Below the pieces are notes generated by a model. It did not search any database. It was given only the letters and a program-made list of their open reading frames with translations, and was not told the DNA's origin. 64,000 nt of DNA from Streptomyces cyaneofuscatus. GTDB taxonomy: Bacteria > Actinomycetota > Actinomycetes > Streptomycetales > Streptomycetaceae. Position 1 is the stretch's first letter. Each line of letters begins with the position of its first letter. Below are positions 61,491-64,000 of the stretch, one piece after another. The translations under genes were made by a program, and so were the position numbers. The stretch spans positions 372,001 through 436,000 of the forward strand of contig NZ_JOEM01000005.1 of NCBI RefSeq assembly GCF_000718135.1, given 5' to 3'.

Positions 61491-62873
61491 ATGTCCACTT
61501 CCCCCACCGGGCCCCTGCCGCCCGCCGACGGCCTGCTGAGCGCCGCCCGCCGCAATCTGCGCGAGCTCGCCCACGGGCTGTCCCACGCGTCCCATCCGTC
61601 CACGCCGTTGCTGGCGCACGCCCCGAAGCGGTGGCAGCGGCTGCTTCCGTACGTCGTGGTCCTCGCGCTGGCCGCGACGTTCATCCCGGTCACCATCACC
61701 AACCTGACCACGCAGTACGGCGTGCCCGGCGCGCTGGCGGGGGCGCTCGGCGTGGCCCAGGCGGCGCCGCTGCTGATGCTGGCCCACCGGCCCCTCCAGG
61801 CCTGGTGGATCATCTTCCCCGCCGACGTCCTGGGCGCGCTGGTGCTGCTGGCGCAGCCCGCCGATCCGCACGACGTCTGGCCGTGGACCCCGCCGGTGAT
61901 CGTCGCCTACCTCTTCCTGCTGCTGGCGCTCGGGCTGCGCGAGACACGGCGGACCGTGATCGCCGTCTGGGCAGTGACGGGCGCAGCCGGCGCCGCCCTG
62001 CACCTGATCGCACCGGACCGCAGCAGCGGCAGTGCCCTGCTGCTGACGATCCTCGGCGGGGTGGTGCTGGTGATCGGCGGGGCGGTACGGGAGCGGGGCG
62101 TCGCGCAGCGCCGGCTGGCCGAGCAGGAGACGATCAGCGAGGCCGAGCGGGCGCAGCGGACGCTGCTGGAGGAGCGGACCCGGATCGCGCGTGAGCTGCA
62201 CGACGTGGTCGCCCACCACATGTCGGTGATCACCGTGCAGGCGGACTCCGCCCCCTACCGGATCAGCGGGCTGCCGAAGGCCGCCGAGGAGGAGTTCACG
62301 GCGATCGCGGCGGCGGCGCGGGAGTCGCTGGGCGAGATGCGGCGGCTGCTGTCGGTGCTGCGCAGTGAGGGGACCGAGGGCGACCGGGCGCCGCAGCCCG
62401 GCCTGGACCGGCTCCAGCAGTTGGTGGAGGCGACCGTGCGGGCGGGGCTGCCGGCGGAGCTGGCGCTCAGCAAGGAGCTGAGCTCGGGGCGGGTCGAGGT
62501 GCCCCCGGCGGTGGACCTGTCGGCGTACCGGATCGTGCAGGAGGCCTTGGCCAACGTCGTGCGGCACGCGCCGGGGGCCCGCACCCGGGTCCTCGTCTCG
62601 CCGGAGCGCGGCCACCTCCTCGTGCTCGTCGTCAACGAGCGCGCCGCCACCCGCGGTTCGCCGCTGGAGACGAGCGGGACCGGGCACGGGCTGGTCGGGA
62701 TGCGTGAGCGCGTACGGTTGACCGGCGGCACGCTGGACACCGGTCCGCTGCCCGACGGCGGGTTCCGGGTCGCGGCCCGGATGCCGCTGCCCCCGGCCAC
62801 CGCGCCGCCCGCCCCCCCGTCCACCGCGCCGTCCGCCGCACCGCCAACGCCCCTGCCTCCGGAGGATCTGTGA
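61491..62873 (+). CDS. NarL-type two-component sensor histidine kinase
   Basis: 460 aa. Four or five N-terminal membrane segments (PYVVVLALAATFIPVTITNL, AGALGVAQAAPLLML and others) form a short sensor. HisKA_3 dimerisation motif RIARELHDVVAHHMSVI with the phosphorylated histidine, then the ATPase (LQEALANVVRHAPGA, GTGHGLVGMRERV). A Pro/Ala tail follows. It should phosphorylate the overlapping response regulator. The ATG has only a weak site. The signal is unknown. Confidence 0.94.
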   Translation: MSTSPTGPLPPADGLLSAARRNLRELAHGLSHASHPSTPLLAHAPKRWQRLLPYVVVLALAATFIPVTITNLTTQYGVPGALAGALGVAQAAPLLMLAHRPLQAWWIIFPADVLGALVLLAQPADPHDVWPWTPPVIVAYLFLLLALGLRETRRTVIAVWAVTGAAGAALHLIAPDRSSGSALLLTILGGVVLVIGGAVRERGVAQRRLAEQETISEAERAQRTLLEERTRIARELHDVVAHHMSVITVQADSAPYRISGLPKAAEEEFTAIAAAARESLGEMRRLLSVLRSEGTEGDRAPQPGLDRLQQLVEATVRAGLPAELALSKELSSGRVEVPPAVDLSAYRIVQEALANVVRHAPGARTRVLVSPERGHLLVLVVNERAATRGSPLETSGTGHGLVGMRERVRLTGGTLDTGPLPDGGFRVAARMPLPPATAPPAPPSTAPSAAPPTPLPPEDL

Positions 62874-63559
62874 CCATCCGCGTGATCATCGTCGACGACC
62901 AGGCCATGGTGCGGGCGGGGTTCGCGGCGCTGCTGGCGGCGCAGAGCGACATCGACGTGGTCGGCGAGGCGGCGGACGGCCGGCAGGGCGTGGAGGTCAG
63001 CCGCCACCAGCACCCGGATGTGGTCCTGATGGACGTGCGGATGCCGGAGATGGACGGACTGGCCGCCGCCCGCGAGCTGTTGAACCCGCCGATCGGGGTG
63101 GTGCACCGGCCGAAGGTGCTGATGCTGACCACGTTCGACGTGGACGACTATGTGTACGAGGCGCTGCGCGCCGGGGCCTCCGGGTTCCTGCTGAAGGACG
63201 CCCCGCCCGCCGATCTGATCGCGGCGGTACGGGTGGTGGCGGCGGGCGACGCGCTGCTGGCGCCCTCGGTGACGCGGCGGCTGATCGCGGACTTCGCGGC
63301 GCAGCGGCCGTCGGGGGCGACGCGCGGCGGCCAGGCGTTGCGGCTGAACGGGCTGACTCCGCGCGAGACGGAGGTGCTGGAGCTGATCGCCCGGGGCCTG
63401 TCGAACCAGGAGATCGCGGGGCGTCTGGTGCTGGCCGAGCAGACCGTGAAGACGCACATCGGCCGGGTGCTGGCCAAGCTGGACCTGCGGGACCGGGCGC
63501 AGGCGGTGATCTTCGCGTACGAGTCGGGGCTGGTGACGCCGGGGGACGCGGGGGCCTGA
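62870..63559 (+). CDS. LuxR/NarL-type response regulator
   Basis: 229 aa. Receiver domain with IIVDDQAMVRAGF, phosphorylated aspartate in VVLMDVRMPEMDG and lysine in GFLLKDAPP; then the LuxR helix-turn-helix LTPRETEVLELIARGLSNQEIAGRLVLAEQTVKTHIGRVLAKL. GTG with GGAGGATCT overlaps the kinase stop by four bases, so the pair is coupled. Targets unknown. Confidence 0.95.
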   Translation: MTIRVIIVDDQAMVRAGFAALLAAQSDIDVVGEAADGRQGVEVSRHQHPDVVLMDVRMPEMDGLAAARELLNPPIGVVHRPKVLMLTTFDVDDYVYEALRAGASGFLLKDAPPADLIAAVRVVAAGDALLAPSVTRRLIADFAAQRPSGATRGGQALRLNGLTPRETEVLELIARGLSNQEIAGRLVLAEQTVKTHIGRVLAKLDLRDRAQAVIFAYESGLVTPGDAGA

Positions 63560-63725
63560 CTCCTCCTTCGTAGGGAGCCGTCCCCTCGCACGGGGCCGTC
63601 TCCGCCACCCCCTACCCCAGTAGCACTTCGCAGTTGGCCCCCCGGTGTGACGCCCCCTCACCCACCTTCTTCTTACCTTCCTCTCGCTCGCGCCGCCCGG
63701 TGCGGCAGCGGAGAGGGAGGGCACG

Positions 63726-64000
63726 ATGCGCCGATACGCGAGGACCGTGGTCGCGTTGGCACTGGCTACGAGCGTGGTGACGGGGACGGCGGGCTGGGTC
63801 TCGGGGGATGCGCAGCAGGCGCTGACCGGGCCGCCGCCGGGCACCACGTCGTGGCGGGCGGACCGGGTGCTGGGGGCGGAGCTGCCTGATCCGGAGCGCG
63901 CGGACCCCGCCGAAGTGGCCGCGTTCTTCGAGGGGTTGAGCACCAAGGAGCGTCATCTCCTGCTCCTGCGCCACCCGTCCGTCGTCGGCAATCTCGACGG
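63726..64000 (+). CDS. DUF1023-like hydrolase, N-terminal part (cut by window end)
   Basis: 91 residues are visible. Signal or anchor (VVALALATSVVTGTAGWV), then WRADRVLGAELPDPERADPAEVAAFFEGLSTKERHLLLLRHPSVVGNLDG, which matches the DUF1023 start seen in the gene at 59076 (KYPTVVGNLNG). ATG at 63726 has GGAGAGGGAGGG. The catalytic part lies beyond the window. Confidence 0.75.
   Translation, partial: MRRYARTVVALALATSVVTGTAGWVSGDAQQALTGPPPGTTSWRADRVLGAELPDPERADPAEVAAFFEGLSTKERHLLLLRHPSVVGNLD

Overview
The window is about 72% G+C, has GTG starts, 4-base gene overlaps and no insertion sequences, rRNA or CRISPR. Gene content and order (aceE next to a DUF3052 gene and paired terD genes, a cobalamin-riboswitch ECF operon, the KstR/CYP125/FadA5 set) point to the core chromosome of a Streptomyces or close relative.

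Layout. (1) 1-16.7 kb: a steroid/sterol-type module. A KstR-like TetR repressor lies divergent from an envelope-type operon (GT4 glycosyltransferase, SAM methyltransferase, alpha/alpha-toroid protein). It is followed by an aldehyde dehydrogenase-ferredoxin pair and, after an interruption, a FadA5-like thiolase divergent from a CYP125-like P450. The three divergent regions carry palindromes fitting the KstR consensus (TNNAACNNGTTNNA), one exactly. A frameshifted membrane gene and a VapC remnant sit between. (2) 7.8-13.8 kb, inside that module: a cobalamin riboswitch leads a five-gene overlapping operon: a secreted, membrane-anchored alpha/alpha-toroid protein, a second anchored surface protein, and ECF T, fused A-A' and S components. 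This looks like a complete B12 capture and uptake system. (3) 16.7-38 kb: mixed core genes: GT87/PAP2 fusion, serpin, GNATs, a DHA2 exporter fused to a MarR-like domain, peptidoglycan-binding protein, HAD, FetB-like permease, secreted HNH nuclease, PhoD-like phosphatase, DoxX under a probable iron box, CuZn-SOD, DedA, DUF proteins, a TraR/DksA zinc finger and a large CDP-glycerol glycerophosphotransferase. (4) 38.2 kb: tRNA-Val(TAC). (5) 38.5-52.6 kb: a Ter (tellurium-resistance-type) stress locus: CitE-like lyase, a PRTase-TRSP-StiP-PELOTA fusion, a HAD phosphatase and an O-methyltransferase-like protein on one side; a TerD with a YGYP-rich tail, a TerA/TerD-like protein, a TerC-superfamily (DUF475) membrane protein, two canonical TerD proteins and an AhpE/Bcp peroxiredoxin on the other. 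(6) 52.6-64 kb: DUF3052, aceE, an I36-type inhibitor, a DHA2 exporter with its divergent TetR regulator, two DUF1023 alpha/beta hydrolases flanking a DUF4429-SHOCT protein and a NarL-type two-component pair. The last gene runs off the window.

Recurring oddities: short tandem duplications spanning stop codons at five gene ends, and duplications around two gene starts. Functions come from reading the translated sequence; no database search was run. Starts were chosen from ribosome-binding sites and overlaps and should be read as best estimates.
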